Shown piece by piece: positions 1 through 11,532 of a stretch of DNA of 64,000 bases; position 1 is the stretch's first letter, and each line of letters opens with the position of its first letter. The stretch is from Dermacentor variabilis. Taxonomy: Eukaryota; Arthropoda; Arachnida; Ixodida; Ixodidae. The stretch lies in the NCBI RefSeq assembly GCF_050947875.1, contig NC_134572.1:129981605-130045604 (forward strand), written 5' to 3'. The notes below the pieces were generated by a model that was not told where the DNA came from, did not search any database, and saw nothing but the letters and a program-made list of their open reading frames with translations. The translations under genes and the position numbers were made by a program.

Positions 1-3000
1 GCTATAACTTTACGCTATTGAAAAAGCAAAAAAAAAAAGTTATTCTCCCCTGTAAAAGAGAACACGATATCATTGATGCAAAAAGAGTTCTATCGGAAAC
101 AAAGCAAGACGACTTGGGCGCGGACGAAATGCCGCAACGCAGCAAAGCGCGAACGTGGCAACTAAAAAGAAAGTTGCGTAAGTTTTTTACAGCACTGAGG
201 GTATAGATGGGGTAAGTGTGAGCCCGAGGCATATCCAAGTGCTCACTTTAATCTGCCGGCAGCGGATCGTGTATAGAGTAGTGGATACATCTGAGGTGGG
301 CGTCGCTGGCAGATGTTGGACAGCTGCGGCGAAAGCAGCGAAGAAACTCGAAAACGCCTTCTTTTTCTTTTTTTTTGAAGATTCCCAGGATTGTCGAGTC
401 ATGCGCACGTTTTCTGTTTTCTTTCTCGGTTCGTTCGTCTGCCTGAAACCTAACGCCTTGTGCAGGAGTAAAAGAGACAAACGTATTTTGACTCCCGGCA
501 ATTCCGGTAATAGCTTCCCAATTTCAAGGACCCGCTTCTTTTCCAGCCCCTAAACTGAGAGGCGTTCACCAAGGGCGGTTCATTTTTTTGAAGGGCCTCG
601 CGCTCACCTTCGAAGAAAAACGGAGAAGAGCGCGGCCGTACACCGATCCGCGAGCCAATCGTGTCGAAGTGCAACGCCGTCTTGGGAGAACGCGTGTGCG
701 CGCATGCGCGCCAGGGAAAAGTCGCCAACCGCGGCACTTCGGTGATAGATCAACAGCAAAGAACGATAGATGATTGGCCGACAGAAAAGTGACAAAAAAA
801 GTAGAGCTATCGAGGAAGGCAAGAAGGGTGGCCGTGTAACCCTTGAGGTACGTACGCTCGCCCGTTATACAAAAGTTTCGGTCAACTCGTTTTTTCGAGA
901 AGGAAATATTACACCTTTCAGGAAAGAAAAGAATAAGAAGAGACGAAGGCCGCGGCCTAGCATCGGGAGAAGTGGAGTATGAGAAAGCTCCGAGCTAAAG
1001 CCGCGCGTCATTCGGTCGCTAAACAACAAGGCGGGCCCCGAGTAGGGAAAGGAGTACAAACACACGAAAGGGTGGACAAGGGGCAAACAGAAAAAAGGTA
1101 TGGACGAGTAAGCGAGACGAAGAAGAAGCCACCCGAGAAGCACCGGCCAACAACAGAAGAGGCGACGGTAAGCATGGCCATGGCATCACAGCGCACGATT
1201 CGGCCTGCTTGTAAAACAAAATAAAAAAATAAAGGGTAAACGCCGAGCCGATCCGCAAACTTCGACAAATCTTGGCGCTCGCGGCAGTAGCAGCGAGTGG
1301 CCGCCGTTTGAATTGTTATCGTTTTCCCTTTTTTTTTTCTATTTCTGATCCTCGCGTCCGTCTCTCGATCCCGGCTTGCTCGCCTGTCGCTCGTTTGTGT
1401 GCAGATAGAGGCGAGCAATCACCGAAATGGATTTTGAGACGGATTCCAGGCGACGCCTCTGCTTTATTGTGCCGCCCGGCTCGTGCCGCGCAGGAGAAAG
1501 AGACACGATGCTCGAAGGGGGACGAAAAAAGAAGTAAATAAAAGATGCGGAAACGCCCGTGAGGCAACTGCGGAAGCCACGGCTGCAACCCACACTTACC
1601 GTCCAGGAACGCGTGTTTCACCTTGCACGAAGCCTTTCTTTCGTTTTCACTTCCTCTCGCTTCCTTGAATCTTCAGCTATCGCTTCTCTTTGTGTAGTTG
1701 TGTGCGCGTCTGTGATACCAACTGCGAGCATCCCACCTGCCCGTAAATTTGACTCGCCTTCGCAGTTACTGGATGGGAAAGCAGGGCTTCGCGAGCAACC
1801 CCCTTTCCCCCTACCCCCCGCAGATACGCACAAGCACACTATCCCGAGACCGTATAGGGAGCTCACTCATTGTACCTGTACAGCTTTCACATCTCCGAAG
1901 ATCCGCCGCTTGTAAACACGCGCGCCGAGTGTATCGGACAGGCCCCGCAACGCCTGCTTCTTTCTCAATTTATTCGTGTGAGGCGGTGGCGGTTTCTAGG
2001 CACAAAACGCTGCTTTTTATCGCGCGCGTAGTATGTTGGCAGTTGTTCATCTTCTTTCTCCCTCACTCCATCCTCGCTAACCTTAATAAAAGCATAAAGA
2101 AACTGATGTATCCCCAGGTTGGCATGAGGAATCGTTTTTAGAATCTCAGTTGGCATTGAAAAGTGCGGCCCCCAGCGCCCTTACCCGCTCACCGCTCTCT
2201 CCGCGCCCGCGTCGGTTATAGACGAGCGCACAATAAGGTTGGGTGCAACGCATGCCTCTGGAACTGACTCGGCCAACATGTATATCACTGAGGGTTCATA
2301 CAGGAATTGGCTTTTGCTTATGCTCTAGTAGTCTAAGGTATCTTGGACGCAGCCGGGAGTCACTTTGTGAAAGGAATGTAAGAAAGTGATCCTTCCATGC
2401 CCAACGTATCATTACGCTAACTTGAGTTTGATACATGCAAGTTTTGATTCAAGCACGGGAAATTTGTGCCATATTTTACAGTAGAATGTCTGGCGCGCTT
2501 CAGCGAGTACTCCCGCCCCCGTATCAGTTATGCGTAGTTCACCGAACCAATTTCTACTATTTTAATTCCTCTACTAATTAGGTATTACATTTAATATCAT
2601 TCCATTGCTTTTGTACAAATATACTATCCATGGCCAGAAATGAAAGTGAGCAAGTTGTCCTGATTTGTCTTGACTTGGACACTACAGGGCTGATATAATG
2701 TAAAGATTCCTCTCACTCGACTCGGTTCCTTTCTTATCATCCGGTCTCATCACCGTTCGTGGCCGGCCATTCCCGGATAACTCAATTAGAGAAGACAGTT
2801 GGGCTGGTTGGTGCTTATTAAAAACTTGAGACATCAACTAGCGCTAGTTTTCTAGCGCCATGTAGCATAATTTATGCGCTAGTTACTGATGTCCCGGATA
2901 ACGTTGGCTCAACGCCGTTCAGACCACTGACGAATAGCGACAAGAAATAGCATTGGAACATAATCGTTAGATTTCACAGGGCCAAGATTAGTCCTGTAAA

Positions 3001-3270
3001 GGTTTTGTGGCTGGTAATTTATAAAAAAAGGCGACTACAGAGGGATACAAAGGGAGCTCATCGTGCAGTAGCTTTTGCGAAAATCTGACAGCCTGCGTGG
3101 CCTCCACGTTGACTGTGGAACATTGCTGTCTGTAGGATGCTCTCTATTCAAGGAATCAAATATGCCTTCTGTACCTTGCCGCGATCTTTAGCGATAAGTT
3201 TACAGTAAATTACACTCATAAAGATTATGTTAATCCAATGTAGGCAAGGTTCTAATATGTGCAAGACATA
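1..3270. other. Unassigned sequence, no gene recognised
   Basis: No open frame here resembles a protein I know. The longest are 111-136 codons, overlap one another on both strands, and are dominated by low-complexity K/R/E or S/F/L composition. About 1-2150 is CpG-containing with purine-rich runs. 2160-3270 is more AT-rich and holds a small imperfect inverted repeat around 2828-2895 (gacatcaactagcgc against its complement). It could be intergenic or intronic; the sequence does not decide. Confidence 0.5.
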
Positions 3271-3272
3271 TA

Positions 3273-3834
3273 TAGTTAAAACTCAATCTAACAAAACCCG
3301 ATTTAACGAATTTCCCGACCTAATGAAAAAAATTTCGTTCTCCGGCAGGTACCCATAGAGATCAGTGTTATCATCAACCCGAATTAACGAAACCCACTTG
3401 GTTGAAATCGATTTAACGAACTTTTTCCTGAAATAAATGAGTAAAAAATGCGGTAATTTTTTTCTAATTTTGACGAGACGGGTTTCTCTTCGAGCGTGCG
3501 CTCTAAGGCTATCGCTTTAAAACATCCAGGCGCCATGGTCACATCTCTAGCTTTATTTTGACGAGGCTGCTGCACGCCCCGCCTATGCACGGAACAGTCG
3601 ACTCAACGCCCGCCTGGATAGAGGCGGCCGTGGTTGCTTTCGTTATTTCGTGGTTTATGCTGACAGATGGCAGGATTAGCGGCAAATACAATGCCGGGGT
3701 AGCTTTTGCGTGTCGCCCCGTTACAATTTTAGCTTTCGAAGGACCGAAAAGTTCATGTCACGATTTTACGTACTTCCCGATTGAACGAAATAATTTCTGC
3801 GTGGTCATCACTTCGTTAAATCGAATTTCAACTG
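3273..3834. mobile_element. Tigger/pogo-type MITE (non-autonomous)
   Basis: The two ends are imperfect inverted repeats. The left end reads tagttaaaactcaatctaac and continues into cgatttaacgaatttcccg; the reverse complement of the right end reads cagttgaaattcgatttaac and continues into gaagtgatgacc. A TA dinucleotide flanks each end (3271-3272 and 3835-3836). The 'CAGTTGAA..TCGATTTAACGAA' terminus is typical of Tigger/pogo elements of the Tc1/mariner superfamily. The interior (~560 bp total) has no recognisable transposase, so it is a MITE or a deleted copy. Further 'gatttaacgaa' motifs occur inside the left half. Confidence 0.6.
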
Positions 3835-3836
3835 TA

Positions 3837-4660
3837 CAGACAACAGCGAAGGAGCGTTAACTGATTTTCACAGAAAATATATACGGTTAAGTGCAACGTT
3901 CCTCGAAGACGTCAGAAAGCAAAGATTATCAATCAACGCAAGTTGTAGAAGGTCGCCCTCAGGAGAACGTCATTTACCGACTTCGACGCTCTGTTGATCA
4001 CAGTGCTCAATGTTGATTATCCTCGCGCGCCTAAACAGGCGTTACACATTGCACACTCACAAGAAGCCCGCAGCAAACAAAGTGTCGGATTATTTCTTGT
4101 TTCTAGAGAGACAGAACATTTAAAATGTAGGTACGCACATGCTATCCTCGCATACAGCACGAGAGGAGGAGCTATATTTAAAGGCGCAGGGAAATTAAAC
4201 GACCTGGAACGGGCGAATTCTTGTTGGTATCAAATGACAGAAATTAGTAGCCCACCTTTGGGCGTTCATACAACGTGCGTGTTAACCCGTGTTTTAAAGA
4301 TCAGTTTGCATTATCTGTGGGAAACTAATCTGATTGCGGCGGATTTGCGCGGTGGCTTAGCAGACTTCTCGCTCGTGGGAGAAGGACATTGCCCGTTTTC
4401 GCAGTAAGATTAGCGCGACCTTAAGAAGGTTCCACAAATACTATGAAAACAGAAGAGCAGATGGCAATGAACTGTTCATAATTATTTTGGTAGAAGTCCT
4501 ACGGAAGCAAAGGCAACGAGAATAAAGACACCGTGAAGGAACAAACGCTCAGAGAAAGACTTCATGCGGGAATGTGATTCTTGCTGCACTTGTAGAAATT
4601 CAAAAGCGAAACATGGCGCGATGCGGCACTGTCAAATTCTTTCGTGATGCAGCGATATCG
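3837..4660. other. Unassigned sequence
   Basis: A 137-codon open frame (3994-4407, plus) lies here, but it has no recognisable domain, signal peptide or biased codon use. I see no gene or repeat that can be supported. Confidence 0.4.
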
Positions 4661-4875
4661 CGTGTGCTCCAGCTAGCGTTAGCCAAGTTGTTCAACGAAA
4701 AGAAAAGCTTGAAAACACGAAGTGCAAGATACGATTTTGAGACCTACGGTGTTATATTGTCAGAGCTCTGGCGACCGAGCACCGTATGTCTCAAAATTGT
4801 ATCTTGCACCTAGTGCTTTTAGTCTTTTTTTTTCGTTGACCAGCTAGCTTGGCTAACGCTAGCTAGGGCACCCTG
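4661..4875. mobile_element. Foldback MITE with ~90-bp terminal inverted repeats
   Basis: The left arm (about 4661-4752) and right arm (about 4780-4875) are reverse complements of each other with few mismatches. Both contain agctagcgttagccaag, a 'tcaacgaaaa' stretch, 'gtgcaagatac' and 'attttgagac'. The right end terminates as gctagggcaccctg. This is the CAGGGTGYCCYAGCT type of terminus often seen in arthropod MITEs. The central loop is only ~30 bp, so the whole element could fold into one long hairpin. There is no coding capacity. Confidence 0.75.
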
Positions 4876-7841
4876 AATAGTATATACCATGCTTTTTATA
4901 TCTCCGCGAAGCAGCAATAATATAGCATGCCTATTGGATGTGCGCAAGCTATATTTTTTTATTTAATCTTGCGAGCGATACTAGACTTTTGCATAGTTGC
5001 TGCACAGGGTGGCAGTCCAAGCCACCTACTTCAGATTGGATTTGTCGTATCTCTTCTTCTCTGTTCTACAAACACAAAAAATGTGGTATTGTCTCACATA
5101 ACGTAATTGAGTGCGCGGTGATTAGCAACCAATCACATGAATTCATCTTTTTTTATAAGTTCCCAGTCTTGGCGCTGCTGTTACAGATGTGCGGAACTGC
5201 GTGAGATTCGCCGTACAGAATTTGTGTCAATGAGTTCTGTCAGACGGCGCCGGAGAGTGCTCCGCGGAAGGCCTCTTCGAGAACGAGCACTGTGAATAAG
5301 TGGGCCTTGACCACACTGCAGTTGGTGATGCAAACATAGCGAACTATGCACAAAAACCTCCTTTCTTCGCGTTTACTTTCGACGTCAGCTTCAGAAAGCC
5401 GCCCATTTCGCTACTTTCTGCATCTCGACCAATACTCACTCTAGAGAAATAATTTTTGACATTTACGTCAGACAGAACACCCCACCGATAAGCAAGCGTT
5501 TGTGGTTCTGCAAGCAAGCGTTCGTGGTCAAAGCAATTAGGACCTGGCGCGGTCTTGAAGTCTCAGCAGGTTGTTTCGAACTACGAATAGGCTTAGCCTC
5601 TTTTTTTTTTTTTGTGGTGCGAACCCGACATTTTGACGTGCTGGTATGTCCTGTGCGCAACTAGAAATACAGCGCCCGTAGTGGTCGCAAATGTAGTTTT
5701 CGGCAAAGGCGCGAGATTTGCATGGCTGTCGCACTTATTATGCACCACGTCAGTGAGCGAGACAACTCGTGTAACCGCCAGAAGGAGAATATATCGATCT
5801 TTTTAGTGCATCTACGTACTTGTCATAGTCGATTTGCCCGCCGGAGGGACTTATATTTCTGAGTGGAGAGCGTAGCTGTCAACTTCAGACGGGTTAAAAT
5901 AGAAAAATGAAATAAAAGAAACGACCTGCCTTTTTCTTCCCTGTCCCTCACGCACTTGCACACCAAATTCGGTGTGGGAATTACTAATTCCATTGGCACT
6001 GAAAGGTCTGACTTGCACAACTGCCTTGTGATGGATACAAACTGCTTTCAAGAGAAAAGAGAAGAGAAAGACGGCAACGTTAAAGATTTCGCCATTAAAG
6101 AACACGTGTATTGGGAAGAAAGCAGATAAAAAGGAAGAAACACAAGAAGCACCAATGCAGGAACAAAATCGAATGCACCCAATTCAATCCGGAGAATAAT
6201 GACTTCTAATCTGCGCATGAAAAGTCAATTTCTGCCTAGCGATTCATTAAGCAAATTAACAGCGCGGCAGCACAAAAACATAACGAAAAGAAATAGAAGG
6301 CGAAAATACCACTTGACGGCTTTCGCCTCCAGAAGGAATATCGGATAAAGGCCAGATTACATTTGTGTTCTCCTAATTTCAACCTCGTTAGCGCAGAGCG
6401 AAGGCACTGGACTAAGAATAAGGAACAAAATCGAACATACGAAAAACAAAAAAAAAAAGATCTCTTCAAACACACAGATTTTGCAGCAGTGAAAAAAAGA
6501 AAACGCAAGTAAGCGCAGGAATAAATTAACCGTTCAAAGAAAACGTATACGGGAGACAAAGAGAAAGGTTAAAGCGTCCGTGAGAAACGAGCCTGCCAGA
6601 GCGCGAAGAATAAGGGGGATCGCAAAATCGGGAAGGGAAAGAGAAAGAGCGAGAGCGAAAGAAAGAATGAAGAAGAGGAACGGGCAGGATAGACAAAGTG
6701 GAAGCAGTGCTTCGCAAATAATCTCGTTTCACTTCAAAGTTTACTAGTCATTGCACACCGTCATGTACGTAGCTCTATTTCTCCGCTCTCTATCTTTCTT
6801 AATCTCTCTCTCTCTCTCTCTCTCTCTCCGCGTTTGCTTCACGACGCAGCCGAAGCTGGGCCTCCGCCTCCAAATGTAGTATCTCGGCGGTACGTTTGCT
6901 GCCACTGTACTGCCGCACGCTACTGGAGCCGTTCAGCGACGTTACGACTGCCGCCGTCTTTCCGTTCGTTCGGCCCTGCAGCAATTCGATTTGCAGTCGC
7001 ATTTAATTGAATTAGTTTCTTTCCGTAGAACAAAAGGAATGGGCGGGGACACGTCCGGTATATGTAGGTACGCGCGCGAAGAACGCTTCGCTGCCGCCGC
7101 GACATACAAGCGCGCGAGTTGGAGGCATTCGATTATACCAATTATGGCAGTTAATGAGGCACCGCCCCACTTCCTTCCTCCATTTGTTTTTTTGTACTTA
7201 TGCTTTCATTTTTGCCCTACACTGAGGCGATGACTCGTTCCGTGCTAGTCAACGCTTACATATATGTGAGCGCGCCGGAAAATACTCGAGGATAGTTGAA
7301 GCGTGAGTTGCGACTAGGCGACAGCAGGGGATGCCGACTAAGAACAGATGACTAATTAAGAGGCTAACAGAGAAAAAAAAGGAAAAGAAAGAAAGTAGGA
7401 AGCGTGTCAGGAACGCACAGCGTGTCGGGAAAAAAAAATTTGCAGAGTGGGCTTCGTAGCGGAGGTGGCAAAGAACGACTGCCTGGCCCCCCCTCCTACG
7501 CATGCCCATTCTTTCGTTTCGACGTTTGACGCCCCATTAGTCCGACTTGCACTAAGTATATATGCGGAAAGATGGCTCGGAAACTCTGATTGCATCAGTC
7601 ACGCCATTTTTCGCCTTTGATTCGGCACGTCGCAAGTTTCTCTAATTCTGTTTCAACGCTTCCTACGTTCCCTTCGCCTCACAGTTCCGTCTAACTTAAT
7701 GCCCGTTTCACGTCTTGAGCAATATTTGCAGTCTTTTTTTCTTCCTTCTTTAAGCTTCGTTAACGCTCTTAATCGGGGCCTCTCCGTCGGCTAGCTCAAA
7801 GGAGATAGCTGCTGGAACTCTCTGCACATTATTTTAAATCA
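4876..7841. other. Unassigned sequence with simple repeats
   Basis: No supportable gene. Open frames are short and on both strands. The stretch 6000-6700 is purine-rich on the plus strand and 7360-7440 is A-rich. A (CT)n microsatellite is annotated separately. Confidence 0.4.
6804..6828. repeat. (CT)n microsatellite
   Basis: Pure CT dinucleotide run of about 12 units. Confidence 0.95.
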
Positions 7842-8381
7842 ATGTCAGCGAAATTGACTGCAATCATTTCTATTCTTTTGTTTTCTCTCGGGAGCGTGAA
7901 ACCTCGTAGTCAACGTGTCTTGCAGTATTGTTATGGAACTACAGGTACGAATTGCAACAAAATTGAAAGGTACCTTATTTGCATAGACAGTGGCTTGGAA
8001 AGCTCGAACATGTCTGAGTGGTGTGCCATTTTATGGAAATTACAGACGTCACTAGCATATACCATAACAAGGATAGGGAACAGATTAAATATTGAAAACG
8101 AAGAAAGCAGTCGCCATGTGCGCTTACGTCTGCGGAAAGTCCCTCTGTCTATGCAGTGGATAGAGATGGATACATGTATGCAGCTATCGAAGACGAATTC
8201 CGCGTTTTGTTTAACGATGATTGCATGCATGCTTCCAGAAAACTTCAGTGACCGGCCCTACTATGTGTGGTCTGTACTGTGTCCCACTTTATTCTTTAGA
8301 TTTGTCCTGTTGCTCTTCCTTTCCTCCTTCTTCCCCTCCTTCCTATCTTTCATTTCTGTGTTGCTGCCACCTCCCTTCTGA
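7842..8381 (+). CDS. Candidate small secreted cysteine-containing protein (uncertain)
   Basis: A 179-codon frame opens with a plausible signal peptide: MSAKL, then a hydrophobic core TAIISILLFSLG, then a likely cleavage region before residue 22. The next ~115 residues carry seven cysteines (around CYGTTGTNC, ICID, EWCAI, DTCMQ, AFCLT, IACML) and two N-glycosylation sequons (NMS, NFS). That is the general look of a tick salivary or other secreted protein, but I recognise no family. From about residue 140 the frame runs into a pyrimidine-rich tract (LLLFLSSFFPSFLSF) that looks like the 3' end of a repeat rather than protein. An AATAAA signal follows at 8485. A GT splice-donor-like site after codon 33 (acag|gtacga near 7943) means only the first part might be an exon. 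It could also be chance. Confidence 0.25.
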   Translation: MSAKLTAIISILLFSLGSVKPRSQRVLQYCYGTTGTNCNKIERYLICIDSGLESSNMSEWCAILWKLQTSLAYTITRIGNRLNIENEESSRHVRLRLRKVPLSMQWIEMDTCMQLSKTNSAFCLTMIACMLPENFSDRPYYVWSVLCPTLFFRFVLLLFLSSFFPSFLSFISVLLPPPF

Positions 8382-8490
8382 AGAGTAGGCAGGCGTTGTG
8401 CCCCTTCCAGTGGCAGTTGCCAGCCTGCTCCACGCTTTCCCTTTCGTGTTAATTGTATATAAGCGTTCAAAAAAATAATAATTGAATAAA
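8240..8490 (+). repeat. Probable LINE-like 3' end with poly(A) signal
   Basis: A pyrimidine-rich tract (cttcctttcctccttc) is followed by 'gtggcagttgccagcc', an A/T-rich tail (aaaaaaataataattg) and AATAAA at 8485-8490. This layout matches 3' ends of LINE-derived repeats. No reverse-transcriptase coding part is attached here. Alternatively it is the 3' UTR of the ORF at 7842. Confidence 0.35.
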
Positions 8491-8849
8491 GATTTTGCAT
8501 TACGAGGCCTTTATAGCAAATTGTCATAGACTATTGAGCTCGAAGATACATCATGCCGCCATGGACGAGCAGCGCCGAAGGTCCGTCAAAAGTGTGCGAT
8601 TGGGCCGGAGTCTGCAGTCGGTAGGATTCTCTGTTCGCCATAGGAGTGCTCAATCTGGTCAAACGCGCATGCATTTTGCAAGAGATTTGTGTCTTTTTTG
8701 TTTTTCGTTTTTTATCTTAAAAACCGTCTAAGTGTCCCTCTGCCCATTCCCGGGCCCCGCCGTCATAGCTTAGTGAGAAGGACATTAGAGCTTACGAGTA
8801 TGTGACGACGTGTCTGCGCCACGTGCGCTCGATGTGATCCTATGCGAGT

Positions 8850-8906
<57 letters not shown>

Positions 8907-9012
8907 AGTTTATTCTCGTCATAGGTTTAGAAGATGGGGCCCCTATAGCCAGTGGCGTAGCCAGAAATTTCGTTCCTCGGGGGCTCACATTGCAGCTCGG
9001 TCTCATCCTTCA
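8491..9012. other. Unassigned sequence with (GA)n
   Basis: Holds a (GA)n run at 8853-8904 followed by 'caagtttattctcg', which on the minus strand looks like a LINE or SINE terminus (gaataaacttg then (TC)n). After it comes 'ccagtggcgtagccagaaat', a motif shared by many dispersed animal repeats. No gene seen. Confidence 0.4.
8853..8904. repeat. (GA)n microsatellite
   Basis: About 25 uninterrupted GA units. ORFs called through it on both strands are artefacts of the repeat. Confidence 0.95.
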
Positions 9013-9733
9013 GAGGAAGCTTTAGCTCGGGTGCTCGTATCAAAAAACATGTAGAAGGAGAATTCGTTTTTCTCGGCAACCAATGCACCAAATTTGACGA
9101 GGTTTGTTGCATTTAAAAGAAAAACTTAAATTCTAGTTACTTTTTGTTTCGAATTTTTCATTTCTGTTGTCGATTCTTTGTTAAAAATTCACCAAAATCG
9201 CAAATTTTCCGAAATCTAAACTATCAAGTTTAAAACTATGTAACTCAGTAGTGATAAATGATATCACAATTCTGTGAATTGCACCTAATAGTACGTCTAC
9301 AGCGGAAAAATTTCTATGTTACGCGTGAATCTCAAGAAATTTAGCATTATGAAAATACGGCTTTCGCAGAATCCTTGTACACAGCGTAACCAATTCACGT
9401 AAGATACGAATTGACACACCAAAGTTGTCCGCTTTGATTGTTATATTAGATGCCGTTTACTGAACAGCCACATGTGTGCTTCATGCAGAGCTATTAGTTT
9501 GTAAACGTCGTGCTTCTATGTTTTTTTACTTTCGAGTTTTTCAATATATTTAAACAATGTTCAGGCCATAAATCGAAATTCCGCTTCCAACAGACACTAG
9601 AATTTAACTTTCTCTCTCAAATGCAACAAATTTCATTAATATCGATCCGGGGGTTATCACAGAAAAGCGTCTCTGCGTTTTACATGCATTTGCATAGGCC
9701 GCATCGGAGTTGGGCGCGAGCTAAAGCTTCCTC
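9013..9733. mobile_element. Non-autonomous DNA element with terminal inverted repeats
   Basis: The sequence gaggaagctttagctcg at 9013-9029 recurs as its exact reverse complement at 9717-9733, giving a 17-bp perfect TIR around a ~720-bp AT-rich interior. The interior has no transposase. Its base composition differs from the GC-richer flanks. I found no clear target duplication, so the superfamily cannot be assigned. The 17-bp perfect match at both ends of an AT-rich block is the only evidence. Confidence 0.55.
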
Positions 9734-9737
9734 TTAA

Positions 9738-10256
9738 ACAATTTGTCTGGGGATCAAATACATGAATAATAACTCTATTGTCATTGCTAAAGATGCTGCA
9801 AACGAATTCTTGAACGCTACGCACTGTCAGAACAAGTAAAAGAATTTTTTAATAAAAGAATATACGTGTATGTGCCAAAAATTGTGCTCAAAATAACCGA
9901 TATCAATGTTTGCATGTTTTTTTCTCTATTTAAGAAGTAAATAAAATATCACACTAACTTTAGAACTATATCAGCTCGAAACCAGCAAGGCAGTGCATGC
10001 CGCTAATATGAAAAATATAAAGGTCATGCAATTAACAAGCTGAGGACAAATATTGTAATTAAACTTCGTCAATCAAGAACCTTGTTTTGATTCTTGCACA
10101 TATGCAACGACCAGTGAAAAATCTCAATGACACTGTCATTTATTCCAATGTATTACGCAGGAGCAGCTGTCATCGGTCGTGTATCGTGAGTAATTGCACC
10201 GAAATTATAGCCGCAACAGAGAGCACGTATAAAAAGCAGGAATTTTGAAAAATAAA
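9738..10256. other. AT-rich unassigned sequence
   Basis: No gene or repeat can be supported. Confidence 0.4.
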
Positions 10257-11530
10257 CGAGGGCGAGTCAGCCAATACGAATATATGACAAACGGGTTACT
10301 TTATTTATAAGTAGTCTCCATGATCATTTAGACATTTGGCCCGTTGTCTAACGAGTCGCGTAATTCCCGTCTCATTAAATTCCTTGGGTAGCTGCTTAAA
10401 AATTCTGCAACAGACTCTTTCACGTCATCATCCGACACGAATCTGGTTCGCTTGAGCTGTTTTTTCAGATGCTCCAAAAATGGGAAGTCGCAAGGCGACA
10501 GTTCTAGGCTGTATGGCGGATGTTGCAGCGTTCCCCACTTGAACATTGCCAGTTTTGTATTAACCACATCAGCGACGTGGGGACGGCGTTGTCATGGAAC
10601 AAGATGACCCCATTCGTCAATTTTCCACGTAGTTTGTTCTTGATTGTGACACCCAGCCGATCTGACGTTTTACAATAACGAAACAAATTGATAGTTTGTC
10701 AAGATTTAGAAAATTCTATCAGTAATGGCCCCTGACGATCTAAAAAAAGTCAACAACACCTTTCCGGCGGAAATGACGGCCTTTCCTTTCTTTAGGGTGG
10801 TGAATTCGAATGTTTCCACTGTAAGCTTTGCTGTCGTGTTTCAGGCTCGTAGAAGTGGCACCATGGTTCGTCCCCGATCACAATTGGAGACAAGAAGTCG
10901 TCACCCTTATTGTGATACCGGATCAGATGAGTCAAGGCAGCGCTGAACTTCTTCGTCTTCTGGCGGTAGTTCAAACTCTTGGGCAACCATTGCGCACACA
11001 AGAACGGATAACTGAGATGTCCATGAAATATGCCGTGAACCGAACAATGACTGATGGTCACATGCTCAGCCAGTTCATCGATGCTTATCCTCCGTTCTTG
11101 TCGCATCAGCTCATCAACCTTTGCAATTTTGCTAGGGGTGATCGCACGATGGCTTTGGCCCGGCCTTGGATCATCTTTGCATCTGTCACGTCCTTCTTTG
11201 AACCGTTTGCTCGAACGCTTCACAGTGGCCAATTAAATGCAATGTTCAACGTACACGGCAGCTATACGGCGACTATTTCCTTTTTGGGGAACTACTTTCA
11301 GCTGTCAAAAACCTCAGGGCACCACGCTGCTCAATTTCTAGAGCGTCCATTATGTCGCTCAACCATGTTCAACCCAGTGTATCAGAGCATTCAACAATCT
11401 TGATACTCAGACCTGCGTGTCACTTTTGTAATAGAGAGATGCCTCTATGTCACGTACATGCCTCGCAGATAATGGATCGAACAATTATTGCGCGGGATGG
11501 GTTGGCTCACTTTGATTTTACTCACCTTCG
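10257..11530 (-). mobile_element. Full-length degenerate mariner transposon
   Basis: About 1.27 kb, the usual mariner size. The ends are imperfect inverted repeats: left cgagggcgagtcagccaata; right, reverse-complemented, cgaaggtgag then agtgagccaaccc. The CGAGGGTGAGTC-like terminus is typical of the irritans-like mariner group. TA follows the right end (11531-11532); on the left a TA lies two bases further out. The transposase gene on the minus strand is described separately. Confidence 0.8.
10305..11350 (-). pseudogene. mariner transposase, frameshifted
   Basis: Mariner transposases cut and paste the element through a DD34D catalytic triad. Read on the minus strand, the gene starts at an ATG at 11350 (MDALEIEQRGALR) and ends at a TAA at 10305 after CLNDHGDYL, about the normal ~345 codons. 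Open segments at 11232-10792, 10686-10504 and 10567-10328 lie in different frames. They carry the helix-turn-helix-like SIDELAEHVTIS, the linker CAQWLPKSL, the first aspartate in IGDEPWCHFYEPETRQQSLQ, the second in LFHDNAVPT, and the C-terminal QHPPYSLELSPCDF. The third catalytic aspartate (normally YSPDL) is changed to E in YSLEL. Frameshifts and this substitution make it non-functional. Identification is confident; exact break positions are approximate. Confidence 0.85.
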
Positions 11531-11532
11531 TA

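Noticed and set aside
10828..11403. 191-codon plus-strand ORF
   Set aside because: Antisense shadow of the mariner transposase.
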